A DNA stretch of 64,000 nucleotides from Synaphobranchus kaupii (lineage: Eukaryota; Chordata; Actinopteri; Anguilliformes; Synaphobranchidae): positions 53,775,579 to 53,839,578 of the forward strand of contig CM056379.1 of the NCBI GenBank assembly GCA_029718625.1. The letters are read 5' to 3'. The notes under the pieces are model-generated. The model worked only from the letters and a program-made list of their open reading frames with translations, had not been told where the DNA came from and searched no databases. The position numbers and the translations under genes are program-made. This document shows positions 10,340 to 23,074 of the stretch, piece by piece. The first letter of the stretch is position 1. Each line of letters begins with the position of its first letter.

Positions 10340-12120
10340 TGTGTAAGCAAACAAATAAAGCTGCTTCCCCATCGTAAATTGCCAAATTTATCTGTATGAT
10401 ATGAACCACAAAAACAAACTGCCATTTTGTTATCTGTTGTAGGCAATCAAGTCTTCGGGTAGGATGCTATCCTATGTGTGATGATACCCTACTGAAGCAC
10501 ACAATTTAGCCTAAATATTTTGCATTGGGGAGTCATTATCTTAATTTATATAAACCATAGCTATGCATCATCATTGTTGCCATTTTTCAATCTCTGTGGA
10601 TGTGAACACCAAAAATGTGAAAAAACATCTGCAGTCAGATACATTTATGTATCCTTTGCCGGAGGAGAGGAGAAGCCAAGTTTGAAGCTGCTTCGCTTGT
10701 CTCCTCCAATATTGGGACAGTGGAGGGAGGGAGGACACAATGATCGGTTTCACGGGCACAGATGAGAGGAGTTGGTAGTGGAGGAAAGGAGGATGCAAGT
10801 ATTGGGACACACCCCTCTCATTTTTGCTTTGACTCTTTCACAATTACAGTACATCTGGGAAATACTGAAAGTTTTAAGAAAATCTTATTTGCATGCTCGC
10901 AAAATAAATGGCGAAATTTTGCAGCTGTACATTTTGAAATGCATGCTACTTTGAAATAATCAGGACGCAAGAATATGTAACGTTGAGAGTAACTTCACCA
11001 TAGGTAGCAGGAACTATCTTTGTTTGGTATATGGCTAAGGTTCATCTTTTATACTATCCAGTAGTGTGATTGTTCAGTGGCTGTGCGAGCTGGCTGTATC
11101 ACTTAACTTTTTGCTGTGCAGTTAAGTGGGTAATTCTTAGGTGAAAAACCTTCTCTTGTCTTATTCTGTTTTGCCTTTGTCTTGTCTGGGCTTTGAGGAT
11201 TGCTGCCATGTGTGGGAGAGAGAACCTCTTATGTATACCTTTTTAAGAACCCATTACTGGATACTTTCAGGAGTTCTTAACAGAACCGCCAGGCTTTTTT
11301 CAGGGTGGGAAACCACCAAAGCCAACGCCTGAATCCTTTTGTTCTCATTGATGGGCCATCAGTCCTCCATCCCGCATAGTGCACGAAGTGATAATGGCCA
11401 AAGCCCAGCCCTGAATAAACCTTAGGTAACTGAAAATGCTATAGATCTACAATAAACAAGACAAACCACTTCTTAAAATCTTACTTGTAGCCTATTTACA
11501 CTTCTAGCAGTTTGCAATATATGTTCTAGCACGCTATCTATCTATTTTCAGAAAAAAATGTTTCCAAAGTCAGCTGCCACCCGCTGGAGCAATCTAAACA
11601 CAAACAGGTAGCCTATCTTATCGGAATAAAACCTAGATGAATCCCTTTAGAAAATAATTAAGTCTTATGTGGAATGTCTGTTAGTTATTGGGATGGCAGG
11701 TATGCCATCCACCAAGTTACGGCTTGGTGGGGCATGCCCCATACCTATACAGCACCGAGAGTTTGGCACTTTTCAGGGTTTCCTACAGAAGTAACCACAA
11801 TGACCATAGACTCTCAGCCCCTAAAAACATTAACTTCTGTATGTTCTGACCTCATGTAACCACACAGCATTCAGATACAACTTCACACATCCACACAATA
11901 AAGCCCCAAACTTGGGTTATTTTGCTGTTTTTCTCCTTCTTCTTCTTCCCATTTTTCCTGCCAAACTGCCTGCCTCCGTCACGATGTTATCCAATGGGGA
12001 GAATTATTATTTTAGGGTATGGTCCGTATACCTGCTCATCAAGCTTTTCGTCCAATAAAAACACTTCATACTAATGTTTTTTAATGCTAATGTAGCTAAT
12101 GGCTTCATGCTTACCAAGAA
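10340..12120. other. Unassigned non-coding DNA
   Basis: I see no gene. Between about 10640 and 10815 there are two copies of a GTATTGGGACA/AATATTGGGACA word with purine-rich GGAGG segments, suggestive of a decayed miniature element but without definable ends. Confidence 0.4.
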
Positions 12121-12192
12121 GCTACTGTGGCCTAGTGGTTAGAACTGCAGTCTCTCACACAGTGGATTGTGGGTTCGAGCCCAGCAGGGCAC
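12121..12192 (+). pseudogene. tRNA-like sequence (pseudogene or SINE head)
   Basis: The stretch has an A-box-like TGGCCTAGTGGTT and a B-box-like GGGTTCGAGCCC about 38 bases apart, in the order and spacing of a tRNA gene's internal pol III promoter. The acceptor strands do not pair well and I cannot assign an anticodon with confidence. It may be a tRNA pseudogene or the 5' head of a SINE whose body has decayed. Confidence 0.5.
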
Positions 12193-12884
12193 ATATGTAT
12201 TTTCCACAAAAACAATGTGCAACCGTTAAGTACTTTTCATTTCTTAGACTGTTATTATTTTCACATTGACACATTAACGTATTTTTATTGCAAAGGCAAA
12301 AGAGGTTTCCAATATTAACTGTTCAATGTTTCACTTGTATTTCACTTGTACTATATCACACCCTCCCCAAACCGGACGCTTGCTCTTGTCTGGTTTGGGG
12401 ATGGTGTTACGCTCTGCTCTTGCGGTCATGACTGACAGACTGTGGAAACCCCTTGCCTCGGCCAACATTTCTTTATTCATTAATTTCTTCACTTCAGCTC
12501 TGTTCACTTTATCCTTTTCACACATAACACAAGGTCACCATTAAATTAACTACTAGGAAAATTAATAATTTACGATAATAGCCTACATTAAGAATTGATG
12601 ATAGCCTCTTTTAAGCTGCAAGCCTTTAAGAGATCGGATTTATAAACCGCCAATTCCCCAAACATATCTGATTCATGGTAAGTCACTTTAAAAAAAAAAA
12701 GGCTGTACTAGCTATTTAGCCTGTATGTCTTTCAGCTAGAATGTGTTTGCGTCTAGCCCATTGTGCATGCATGTCTCTATATAGACTTGGTTCATTAATT
12801 TACATGCTTCTTCATGATCCATAGCTCAGGTGGTGCTGTTCATTGTATTTCATAACACATTAAATACTGCTCATCTACAAACTT
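12193..12884. other. Unassigned non-coding DNA
   Basis: No gene. Opposite-strand open frames at 12326-12544 overlap each other and have no recognisable domain. Confidence 0.35.
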
Positions 12885-13290
12885 TTTTAAATTTTTTTTA
12901 TTTGTTTCTGATTTTTCCCCATTTTCTCCCAATTTAGTAGCAAATTGAACCCCTATTCTATTTCAATGCCCCCCGTGTAGCAACCGCTAGAGAATCACCG
13001 CTACACAACCCTGTCAGCCGGCGGTAGGACGGGAGGGCGCCACGTCCTCTTCAGGGCGCAACTCCTCCGAGCTCCTGACCATGATTCCAGCCCGCCCAGG
13101 GCCACTATGCGCGCAGCAATTCTCTCCGAGCCCCTCCCCCCACCCAGAAGCAGCCGCCAATTGCTGCTTCCACAGGGCGCCGGCCATGCTCGGATCTGGC
13201 AGGACCGGGGCGCGAACCCCGATCCTCGGAGTACAACCGCACCGACTGAAAGTCGGCGCTTTTTACCGCTGTACCACCGCGACCTACAAA
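12885..13290 (-). repeat. tRNA-derived SINE, copy 1
   Basis: Read on the minus strand it begins at about 13290 with GGTCGCGGTGGTACAGCGGT (A-box region) and GGGGTTCGCGCCCCGGTCC (B-box region), a tRNA-like head. A unique GC-rich body follows (CACGTCCTCTTC, CCCCCCGTGTAGCAACCG on the plus strand), then an A/T-rich 3' tail (plus strand TTTTTTTATTTG). A second copy with the same body lies at 43985-44305. The open frames on both strands here are readings of the SINE, not genes. Confidence 0.7.
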
Positions 13291-13984
13291 CTCTTTTAAT
13301 GTAATTGTGTGCTGTTAATAGGATAACTGTTCTCATTCTTGTCAATAGAGGGCGTTATGGTTAAGCAAATGTCTGCCTACATTTCTTCGGAATGCATGTC
13401 TCTCTCCGTATTTATCTTCATGCATTATTCATCATTAGTTAGCTATAAAAAATAAGTGATATCAGATCAAAAACATCTACGACGTAAAAAAAGCCAAGTT
13501 ACTCACGCATAGCCTACATAGCACTGTCTAGAAGTTCTTAATTCCAACTTGCAAAAACTAGGCCTGCCTTTAAAAGTCTTGATATCAAAATGTGGCCAAG
13601 TTACAACTAACAATATTGCCTATCGTAGCTCACACTAAATAAACTAGCTCTATTCCAAAGCAATGCTATCCAAACTTTCCTAAATTATTTAATGCAACTT
13701 GGCCCTGTGTTTCTTCATCTTACCATCTCAAGAGAATGTGGTCAATGAAACTGTATGTGCCACATCAAACTGCAAAATGAAAATAATTTATAGTGGAAAT
13801 ACTCAGAAATTAAACAGAAAAATTACTACACTATAGGGCAAGTTTGAACAATTGTCTGCATCCACTGCTTTGGGTCTATGAAAAGCACAGAATGTCCCCC
13901 CACTGTAGCTTATTGAACGCTAATTCACCCACTCTCGCACTTAATGGGACTCCATAACATTAGTGCTTTGCCTCTATGACACGG
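13291..13984. other. Unassigned non-coding DNA
   Basis: AT-rich, no gene or bounded repeat seen. Confidence 0.35.
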
Positions 13985-15351
13985 GCTGTGTCCCAATACT
14001 CACCCTACAGTCTAAGCACTTCCTTCCAGTGCGCACTTTGGTGATGTATTTCCGAGGTTGAACCAAGGGGTGCAAGTGCGCTGTGCGGTGCGCAAGTGCG
14101 TAATGGCGAATAGGTAAGAAATGGGACACCCTTGCATGACATTCGGTTTCTGTGGTTACATACACATGCATCACCATGTTTCCTGTCACCGCTATATGTA
14201 ATTTTTTTTATTTATAAACCCACTGACAAAAATTGCGTGCATTAGTCGTCTGTGGGACGTCCCTCGAATAACCAGAATGAAATTTTATAAGTTGCCTCCG
14301 TACGTTGTTTAGATCACTTTTTAATTGTGAATTAGGGTGAGGTAGAAGACATAGTTTTACGTTTAACAGTTGAGCTATGGTTTCGGTCATATTAGGCAGA
14401 TCCACCTAATGTGGATGTCCACTGGACGTTAACAGGAGAGCCAACAATGACAAACCCGTTTCGTTTTATTTAATTTGCTTGTCAGTGCAACGTCGTGTCG
14501 TGTCACCTGCTCAGTAGGTTTTTATGAATGAATCTCAGCCACCGAACTATATAGAAAACTCAATACGTCATATATTGAACTTTAGCTGGAAAGATCAGAT
14601 CGGTAAACTCCTCTTTTTACCTAAGATCTGTAGGCCTACTTCTGTCGAGCTGAAGTTCAATATATGGCATGTTGAGATGAAAATAAATAAAACAAACGCT
14701 GGAGGACATTTGCTTTTGTAATGTTATAACCATTAAATCTTCTGCATAGCTAGCTAGAACAACAGAGCTGTTTGGGAAAACCCAGGGCCGTTTTAAGTTT
14801 AATAATTGTATGTTAACTGTAGGCTACTGCAGGTCCCGTATTTGTTATTTGATATAATTAGCTAATGTTACCAGTCAGCCTGAGAAGCCTTTCTGCTGCT
14901 GAGTAGGCTACATATTTTATCAGGCTGCAGCCCATAAAGCACCGATGCCTAGCTATAAAAAAGCTAATAAAATGTGAATTTACAAATTATTATGACTTAT
15001 TTATTGAGCATCATACATAAATATAGTTATTTCATATTTTTAACGTGTAAGAGTTCGTGAAAATGCATGATTTAACTGGTTTTCACTTGAAGTTCCTATG
15101 GTAAATTGTGCAGTAGCTTGTTCTTACGCACAGAATACAGCTGATTGGCCAGAGTGTAGAAAGTCACGATAACGATATGCTTCAGCGAAGTTTGGTTTGA
15201 TGCGGACTCACATGAAGGTCACATCAAGGGCTCATAAAGTGCGCAAGCACTCGCACGCTTGCAAAATACGAAATGGGACAGATTAAGCCCCTGGAGGTTC
15301 TCGTGGGCACTTGAAATGCGCAAGTGCTCAAGTGTGAGTATTGGGACTGGG
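13985..15351. mobile_element. hAT-like non-autonomous element
   Basis: Inverted ends GTCCCAATACTCAC (13989-14002) and GTGAGTATTGGGAC (15334-15347) bound about 1.36 kb. Subterminal AAGTGCGCA/TGCGCAAGTGC words repeat on both sides (14080-14105 and 15240-15330), typical of transposase binding sites in hAT-like elements. No convincing target duplication could be read because both outer edges are GGGAC-rich. Internal DNA is AT-rich with no transposase frame. Confidence 0.5.
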
Positions 15352-15588
15352 ACAGAGTGTGTCCTAACACGAGGGCTCTTAACTCATTCGATTAATTTGT
15401 AAGAATTAATGCGTTACATCTTTTAAACACAATTAATCACGTTATTATTTTAGCTTACTTGTATGAGTCAATGCGTTAACATTGCCTTTCAGGGTCTTCC
15501 ACATGTGTGTAATTTGTTCTTTGGATTGACTGAACTCAGCATCTTTAATTTTGTTTGCTACAGCCTTAACCAAATCACTATTTTGATG

Positions 15589-15895
15589 CAGTGGTTAGCA
15601 ATGTCGCCTCACAGCAAGAAGGTACCGAGTTCGAATCCCGGCCGAGGGCCTTTCTTTTTTGTTTGCATGTTCTCCCCGTGCCCATGTGGGTTTCCTCCGG
15701 GTACTCCGGTTTCTTCCCACAGTCCAAAGACATGCAGGTTAGGCTAATTGGAGACTCTAAATTGCCCATAGGTATGAGTGAATGGTGTGTGTGCCCTGTG
15801 ACAGGTTGGCGACCTGTCTTGGGTGTATTCCTGCCTCTCGCCCAATGCATGCTGGCATAGGCTCCAGCCCCCCTGCGACCCTGACCAGGAATATG
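15589..15895 (+). repeat. tRNA-derived SINE-like repeat
   Basis: A tRNA-like head with GTGGTTAGCAATGTCGCCTC (A-box) and GAGTTCGAATCCCGGCC (B-box) is followed by the conserved fish-repeat body TTTGCATGTTCTCCCCGTGC, CTCCGGTTTCTTCCCACAGT, CCAAAGACATGCAGGTTAGG and a 3' end GGCTCCAGCCCCCCTGCGAC. I recognise the body as a very common repeat in teleost genomes. A 3' fragment of it is at 7058-7142. Overlapping open frames on both strands are spurious. Confidence 0.75.
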
Positions 15896-16465
15896 CGGGC
15901 ATATACAACCTTATTCGGAGTTGGCATATTCGGAATAAGGCTTAACCAGGTTTAGCCCTTACATGGGCTATATCATAACTGGCATTCTTGAGTTTTACGA
16001 ACAAGATTGGAATAATGATGTGCATGTAAACGTGGTCAGTGAGCAGTGAGAGATATGTCTCCCTATTCTAGCTCTCCTGTGGTACTGTGCCACTATAGTA
16101 TGTGTAGTCACTGGCTTGCAGCTGAGTGAAGTGTACACGCTGTAGTGGTCCTTGAACACAGCCGCAAACTGAATAACACAATTTAAATTCCAGATCAGAG
16201 AATAGAAAAGGGAAAGAAGTGTTAAAGGGGGAAAGCAAAGCTAATTAATATGCTCCCCTAGTTGAAGTGTGAGTGCTGCTTCATATTCCTCCAGATCTAG
16301 CACCTGCTGTGAGGTCTTACTGTGTACACTCGTTCTCACAACTACCGCTTGCACATACATGTCTGCAGGGCTTGTTTTTGAAATTGTCACAATTCATATT
16401 CTTCCCATTTTGCTGGAGTGCAGTCTGAAACGGGTTGGCCCTTCTGACAAACGTACTGAACACAT
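15896..16465. other. Unassigned non-coding DNA
   Basis: No gene. A small inverted repeat of ATTCGGA/TTCGGAATAA type lies at about 15910-15945. Confidence 0.35.
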
Positions 16466-16513
16466 ACACACACGCGCGCACACACACACAACCACACGCA
16501 CACACACACAGAA
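16464..16513. repeat. (CA)n microsatellite
   Basis: Imperfect CA dinucleotide run with CG interruptions, about 50 bp. The CG steps within it could adopt Z-form DNA, but nothing suggests a function. Confidence 0.9.
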
Positions 16514-17303
16514 GCTTATTGGAAGGCAGGAGGCAGGCCACTCGAGGATGTCCAAACATGAGGGATGAGCAGCAGGAAGCAGCCCAGCTCAGCAGAGCCA
16601 GTGGTGCAGGGTGAGGGTTGAGAGGAGCCTGTTGTGTTGCCTGTTTGAGAGGAAACAGGCAGAATGATAATACTGCATGGCAGCTAATGAGCCGACAGAG
16701 CAGATCTAGCTACCGCTCTGGATCTTTGGTTTTAATTACCTTAGTGTTCACACTCCATGTTAATCTCATTACTGGGTCAGAATGCCCTTGTGGGGGGGAA
16801 AACTAGGTGTCAGAAAGGTACATGTTGATAACAGTTAACAATGGTCCTTGTTGCGATAATTACTATGAAGGAATATTCATAAACAGAAGGGTATGTTTAG
16901 CCTGACACATGGGAAGGAAATTTGTCTCGCCATTCATGGCATCTTCCAAAAAATAAACCTCGATTATCAATCCCTTTTCATAGCCTGTGTCCCTTGGTCC
17001 AGCCATGCTCACGTGTACAGCATTGCAGTTCTTGATTGAAATGGGCTCCCTCCATAGATGATTACCCAAGTCAGGACAAGGCAGACAGAGCCTAGTTCAG
17101 ACTAGACAAACAAATAAACACAAGGGGGAATCACACCAACTAAAAAATGACATTAATAATTCATCAGGACACTGACATGAGGGACGACACAGAGATTGGA
17201 GATAATATGAGTAGTTTGCATAATTCAAAAACAGGGTGCCTATGGGGAGATGAATCGTTTGCTTTCTTCTAATACTTACTTTCCCTTTAAAGAGGATGAG
17301 TGC
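16514..17303. other. Unassigned non-coding DNA
   Basis: No gene or bounded repeat recognised. Confidence 0.35.
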
Positions 17304-17307
17304 TTAA

Positions 17308-19442
17308 CCCCTTCGCACAGATTCCAAATTTGGTCAGTTCTCACCTATTTACGGGGTGCTCTATTTAAGGCTTTATAACTCCAGGGGCCACATGTATAAA
17401 CAGTGCTCAGCAGAAAAATGCCCTCAGAAAGCTGCGTAAGTGACTTTCCATGCAGAAATTCAGATGTATAAAATTAGAGAAACTGCATACCTCTGCACAC
17501 ACTGGACACCATACGTACGCAGTGTTTGGAGTCAATGTGATATGGCGACACCATGATCAAAAGGCAGAGGGAGAAAATTCAAAACTTTTCGTAAGCAGAT
17601 TTCTGACTTTCTCCCTGAGCATTCTTTTACGTATTCTTTTACTCAGAGTTTTATACATGTGGTCCCAGGTATGGGCATCACAGAAACTTGGAAAATGGCT
17701 TAAATGAAACAAGACAGTTGTACCATTTACTAACTTAGATTAGTTTATTTGCCAAAACACAGTGCCAAAAATGCAAAAGAAAATTTTTGTTTTTCTTTAG
17801 TTTGCAATGAAATACTGAGAGGTACATACTGTATGTGAAAGTAAATACATTTCCTGGATCATAGACTTTGTGTCCACAAGTATGCACAATCTGAGGGTGA
17901 TATGCCGAACTACTAAAGATCTATGATGCAAAATATAGGCAGTGTGCCCTGTTGTCCATTAGTGTCTATCCAAATGGCTAAATTGTGCACTTCTTTAAAT
18001 CATAAAATGATGATATATTTAACAACAAATCAACAGTTTTGGCTGATAAAACTCACTTTTGCATCATTTTCAAGTGGTAAAAATAATCTTTTCATAAGTA
18101 TAGGGGGGATAGATATCTATGGGTCCAAGACCCTGCCATTAAAATGTCAATTTGTCCATTAAAAAGCATATACATTTGCCTTGTCATGGTTTAAGATGAA
18201 AACATTGATATCACACGGTTACACACATCTAAATATCTAGCCTAATCATTCACTCTTGTACCTCAATAAAACATAACTTTTTCCTGTGCTCTACAGTATG
18301 TATTCTTTTAGCCTGGGACCACATTTCTCCGTAGTTTTCTTAAAAAAGAATAATGAATCCAAGGAAAATTTGACATTCATCTAAAACATATCAGCGCATG
18401 GTAAATTGGAATAAGTACATACAGTACGCCATAGCCTATATTATGTACGATAACATGACAAAACATAATATTCCACCATCAGGAAAATGCTGCCAAATGT
18501 TCCATCTGCAATGAAAATCGGCACATCAAACATAAAACATGACTTAGCCACCAATGAACGCTTACACTACATTATGTGAAAATGCGAAAATAATAATATG
18601 CCTATTAAAGATATTGGTCGATTGGAAACACGAACGTACATATGTAGCCAGCGAGTCCATCCGCATATTAAATGCAGTACTACTTACATATCGGGAAGGG
18701 AAAACTCCTGTCAGGGAATGCTTGTTCTGTCGAGCTTGCGTAATATTCTTGTTCAAAACATCCAATAAGACATTGCAAACACCATTGGTTATAATGTACT
18801 ACATTGGATTAAAGAGCCAACAATTAAACCAGAATGAACTGTAATGAATGAGACAGGTTTGCAGAGTGTGGGGGGAATCAGAGTTTCAGAGTGTAATAGC
18901 ATTATAAAGTGTTATATATCTCAAACGGATTGTTCCAGACAATAAATGACCACTGAATTTTGAAAAGGACTTCTCTATGCAAAAAAACAATGGTCAGATT
19001 GGATATTTATATATAATTATAATTACACTAGAATTTCACGTTTTTTTGCATTTGAGTGAGCAGGGATTTTCACTGCTTTTTTGGCATACGATCGGGCTAT
19101 TGTTGGTTTTATCTTGTTGCTATGATGGAATCCGAATTTTTGGTGATAAAAAAATATATATTTATGATCTCACACATAGATGCTGTTGTCCACTGTGTCA
19201 CGCATGGGTAGGTAGACGAGACTGGGTGGGGGGGTTGCTTGTTAAATGGACTTGCTATGGGACAACAGTGACACTTAGAAACTCCGTATTTGGCAGAGTT
19301 GTCACAAACCGTGTACTAATAAAGCGAAAACATGGAGTTTGATGTTTACACTCTTAGTTGGGTTGCAGGAGAAATTAATCTCTGAGTTGAGGAAAATCTT
19401 GCCGCCGGCGCCATGGCCACTAGGGGATCTGTGTGAAGGGGG
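17308..19442. mobile_element. TTAA-flanked piggyBac-like non-autonomous element
   Basis: A 2135-bp element has inverted ends CCCCTTCGCACAGATTCC and GGATCTGTGTGAAGGGGG with TTAA immediately outside each (17304-17307 and 19443-19446). TTAA duplication together with CCC-type termini is characteristic of piggyBac-group elements. Kolobok also uses TTAA but typically has purine-rich ends. The interior has no transposase frame, so it must be moved in trans. A truncated sister copy is at 7460-10335, interrupted by a Sleeping Beauty-like element. Confidence 0.75.
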
Positions 19443-19446
19443 TTAA

Positions 19447-20702
19447 GGAATGGGTTCCCTGGTCAGGCAATGGCCAAGGGCTCAAGTAACACACCTGTAA
19501 GAAGTGTGAATCACAGAAATTGGGGGAGTATATCTGGATAGACTCCAGCTGTCCACTGCGAGGTCATCCCTTTCAGCACCCCCCCCACCTCCTTCTTAAC
19601 CCAACCCATTCATTCTCCTTTTTATTTTGTATAACTGCAATCTCTGTCTCCACCAATTTCTCCCTTTCTCCATTTTTCTCTCTTGTTCCAATTCAATATA
19701 TTTTCGGTTCACTCTATCGTCCCTCCTGAGAGAATTTTCCACCACTATTTCTCAGCTTTCTGAAAACTCCTATTATGTGGTTGTTATAATGTGGAACTAG
19801 TGCTCCCGTTTTTGCCAGTGAACATTGTACATCTCTACTTCAGAAAAATAAGAGAGGTGAGTCACACTTGCATTGTTTTTTTTTACCAGTGCTTTTCCTC
19901 ATGGGTTTAACAATCAGCAAGAGAATAGGTGGTGGTGCTGTGGTTACTGCTGGGAAAGAGATCCACTAGAGTAGTCATGTTTCAAGTGAAACTACAAGAG
20001 AACACAAATTCTGGAAGGGATGTCAGAATACATCTTAAATCATTCATAAACATAAGAGGGGAAAAATAACAAGCCAAGGGGCACAAGAATGAGGAAAAAG
20101 GCCATATATTTGGGGGAATATAGCTCTATTTTTGTGCCCAAGGGTGAGAGCATGTGCAAGGCAAGCACATATTTTGTGTGCTTGGTGAGACTGTGTGTGA
20201 GGGAGAGAGATGAACATAAGCCTGAAGGGAGAATATGCTACCATTTTTAGAGATGTGCTGAGGAAGATTTAGATGTCTCTTTTTAGATTCTCTTTTTTTC
20301 CCCTTCGAGAACAGGATGAGAGAGCGAAAGAAAACAGGTTTCTTTATGACATTCTGTGTGGTGCTCTTAAATTGACTTTTATACTGCTTTTCTTCATCCT
20401 CTAATGGTGCACAGCTGGACGTGTGACCTTGTGCCACGGCTTTTTCCATTTCGCACAGAGGATGCTGAGTAACCTGTAGACCTGGCACAATCATGGGGAG
20501 TCTCATGAGCTGCAGTGGGAAATCACACGAAGAGAGCCTATAATGACAATTCCCATAATAGACATTATGCAAAGATCACATCTACAAATCATATCTTTGT
20601 TCTACAAATGGCAAAACAGCAGTGCTGTAGGCAAGATTCTACTCCCTGCCCCCTAACACTATTACATACTAATACATACAGTCTACATATGTATTTTATC
20701 AC
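19447..20702. other. Unassigned non-coding DNA
   Basis: No gene. The 148-residue minus-strand frame at 20126-20572 is unlike any family I recognise and overlaps other frames. Confidence 0.35.
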
Positions 20703-20703
20703 G

Positions 20704-20835
20704 TGAAGGGTTGTTTCTCCTGACAAATTTTCCTATTGAACTCTATGGAAAATTAAGTCAGGAGAAGAAACCCTTCAGGTTATCCATCCATATCTACTGT
20801 ATTTCTGGCAGCAGAGTGATGGTTTAAGGCTTGTT
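20704..20835. repeat. Hairpin repeat related to 3111-3235
   Basis: Arms AAGGGTTGTTTCTCCTGAC and GTCAGGAGAAGAAACCCTT are nearly perfect inverted repeats around a 36-bp A/T-rich centre. The downstream sequence ATCCATCCATATCT...GGCAGCAGAGTGATGGTTT is shared with 3188-3222. Likely two copies of one small element. Confidence 0.6.
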
Positions 20836-21325
20836 TGATACCTCAGACCCTTGTTGACTTACAGCCATTTAGCCAACCATGTGTTCCATACTATTCCTGT
20901 GTAATTTACAGCTTAATCTAGTACCACCCTGCAATTCCCATAGCGATCCATTCAAATGCAGAGGTTATAGTATTGCTTCTAAGAGTACCTGGAAATAAGA
21001 TATCAGGTCTTTTGAGTCTTTTGATATCCTTTTATACAAAATCATGATGGCATCACCTGTTTATCTGTGGAATACCTGTTTTTTTCACAGAATGAATGAA
21101 TGATCTAATTAAACTCCACACTGCTATTATTTAGAACACACCCCTTTCAATGAATGAGTCAATTACTCAGAACAAGCAGCGTGCATGTCATGACAGTTGG
21201 GTCTGTTGTTTTTCTATTACACTACAACATCTACAAGTAAATTATTTGCCATGCAGAAATATCACTACTACTAATAACAGTTGTTCATCAGGTTACTGAT
21301 GTTGTACTGCTCTTTTTTTGAACAT
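20836..21325. other. Unassigned non-coding DNA
   Basis: No gene or bounded repeat recognised. Confidence 0.35.
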
Positions 21326-21508
21326 CACTGTATGTAAACCTCTGACCCACTGGAATTGTGATATAGTGAATTAAAAGTGAAATAATCTGTCTGTAAACAA
21401 TTGTTGGAAAAATTACTTGCGTCATGCGAGATGTCCTAACTGACTTGTCAACACTAGTAGTTAAAAATGAGTTCTACCTAAGTGTATGTAAACTTCCGAC
21501 TTCAACTG
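21326..21508 (-). mobile_element. Right end of a Sleeping Beauty-like element
   Basis: This 183-bp fragment matches 9222-9450: inner repeat near 21328-21350, the CTGTCTGTAAACAATTGTTGG segment, and the outer terminus ending GACTTCAACTG followed by TA at 21509-21510. The transposase and left end are absent and there is an internal deletion before the outer repeat. Confidence 0.85.
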
Positions 21509-21510
21509 TA

Positions 21511-22386
21511 CATATTTTATCATATTCACTTGGCTACCTTTTCATATTTTCTATACAAAGGTCACATTAGTCTAAATGCAGTGCATTTCTGAGAGACATA
21601 GACATTTCTGCAAGTTTATTTTTGTGATAGCTTCCATTCATGATGTAATGCATTTGCAACTTTCTTATTGAAAAGTGCTATATTACCAGAAGTGTATAGT
21701 GGAGTTCTACAGATAGCTGCTATGCGAGTTGCGTCCAAATCATTTACTGCTCCTAATAGATGCTTGGATTTACCTACTAAATGAGTGACAGTAAGTATTC
21801 CATCAAATAGTGAACAATTTGTTGCACAGCCTTTGTTGCACAGCCTTAATAAAAAATGTGTGTTTATTACAACTAAAGCCCTATTCGGATGGGATAACTT
21901 TTACGGGGGGAGGTGGGGTAATGCAATTATTTCTTGTCCCGTCCAAATCTTCCATGTCTAACTTTTTCCCGCACCACTAAAGATTCCGGCGTCTTTTACC
22001 TACTGTTAAATGCCCTGTAAAAATAACCCCAGGTTATAGCAGTCCCGTGCGAATTGACATGTTGCTAAGGAAGCCTTTGGTTGTGCTCTCTTCAGTCCAA
22101 GTCCAGGCCACAACTCCTGGCCAAACTCTACATTAAGTGTACGTTATAGACAGACAGAGAAGCAAATCTCAAAAAAATCAACAGGCTCAAAAGTACTTAT
22201 CAGTGGGGCAACCCTTGTGGCAGATTTAGGTAAGCTATTGTCTGCAGTAGCCTAGCTATAGCCTACATGTTATGGTCTAGTCTAACAGTGGACTATTTTT
22301 CTCAAGCTAACGTTAATAAAGAGGTGTAATGCAGGATTCCTTGCGCTTATCGTGGACAGTTTGCCATTCCAACTTTGTGTCCATAT
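21511..22386. other. Unassigned DNA with a possible decayed element
   Basis: No gene. CCCTATTCGGATGGGATAA at about 21887 and CAGTCCCGTGCGAATTGAC at about 22039 are imperfect inverted partners and may be the ends of a roughly 180-bp miniature element. No duplication was readable. Confidence 0.35.
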
Positions 22387-23066
22387 CAGGGGTCGCGTTA
22401 GGCCGGCAATTGCCGGTTTTTACCGTTTTTTTTATGACAAAGGCCGGAAAATGTAATTCCCTCCGGACATTAAATAAAATAAATAACTCCGCAATATAGC
22501 CTAGTAATTTAACATATTTAGTCTCAATATCACGGCAATTTATCATTAGGCCTTGATATAATCAGCATTTTTTTTTCTTGTTAAATCAATAGCCTACACT
22601 GTTCTGGTCTGATTTTCCCGAAAGCGTTGTTTGTTAACGTTAGGTCAGATCCCAATTGTCACGTGTCGTGCTGCCTCTTTTTCCTTATAGCATCTTCTGC
22701 AACTCTGCAATTTGCCTTGGAGTAAAGAAATGTTAAAATCGTTATTCTGAAGAACAATGTGTTCTAATAAACTAATGATGCAAAAATCAAGACAGGTTCT
22801 TTTGTTGAGAAAACATTACGCACGCAGTCACGCACACCAAATGCGCGATTTTAATGTAATTCATTATTCCTTTATTTTCAAATCGTTTTCAGTCCAAAAT
22901 ATAATACTACGCTGTAACATATGTTGTTAGGCTACATCATTAAATGCACCTGCCTGTCGTTCATGCATTGAAAATAGATATGGCTGTTTTTTTTATCATA
23001 TGTCCGACAAACTGTAATCATTCCGGACATTCTGGCCGGCAGTTTAAAATCCTAGCGCGACCTCTG
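22387..23066. mobile_element. hAT non-autonomous element with perfect 8-bp TSD
   Basis: The ends CAGGGGTCGCGTTAGG and CCTAGCGCGACCTCTG are inverted repeats differing at two positions. Exact GTCCATAT copies flank the 680-bp element at 22379-22386 and 23067-23074. An 8-bp duplication plus CAGRG termini defines hAT. Short CCGGCAATTGCCGG and CCGGACATT palindromes lie just inside. There is no transposase frame. The right flank is a LINE fragment, so hAT inserted next to or into it. Confidence 0.9.
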
Positions 23067-23074
23067 GTCCATAT

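Noticed and set aside
13001..13345. 114-residue minus-strand frame
   Set aside because: It lies across the GC-rich body of a tRNA-derived SINE; its second copy at 43985-44305 does not keep the frame.
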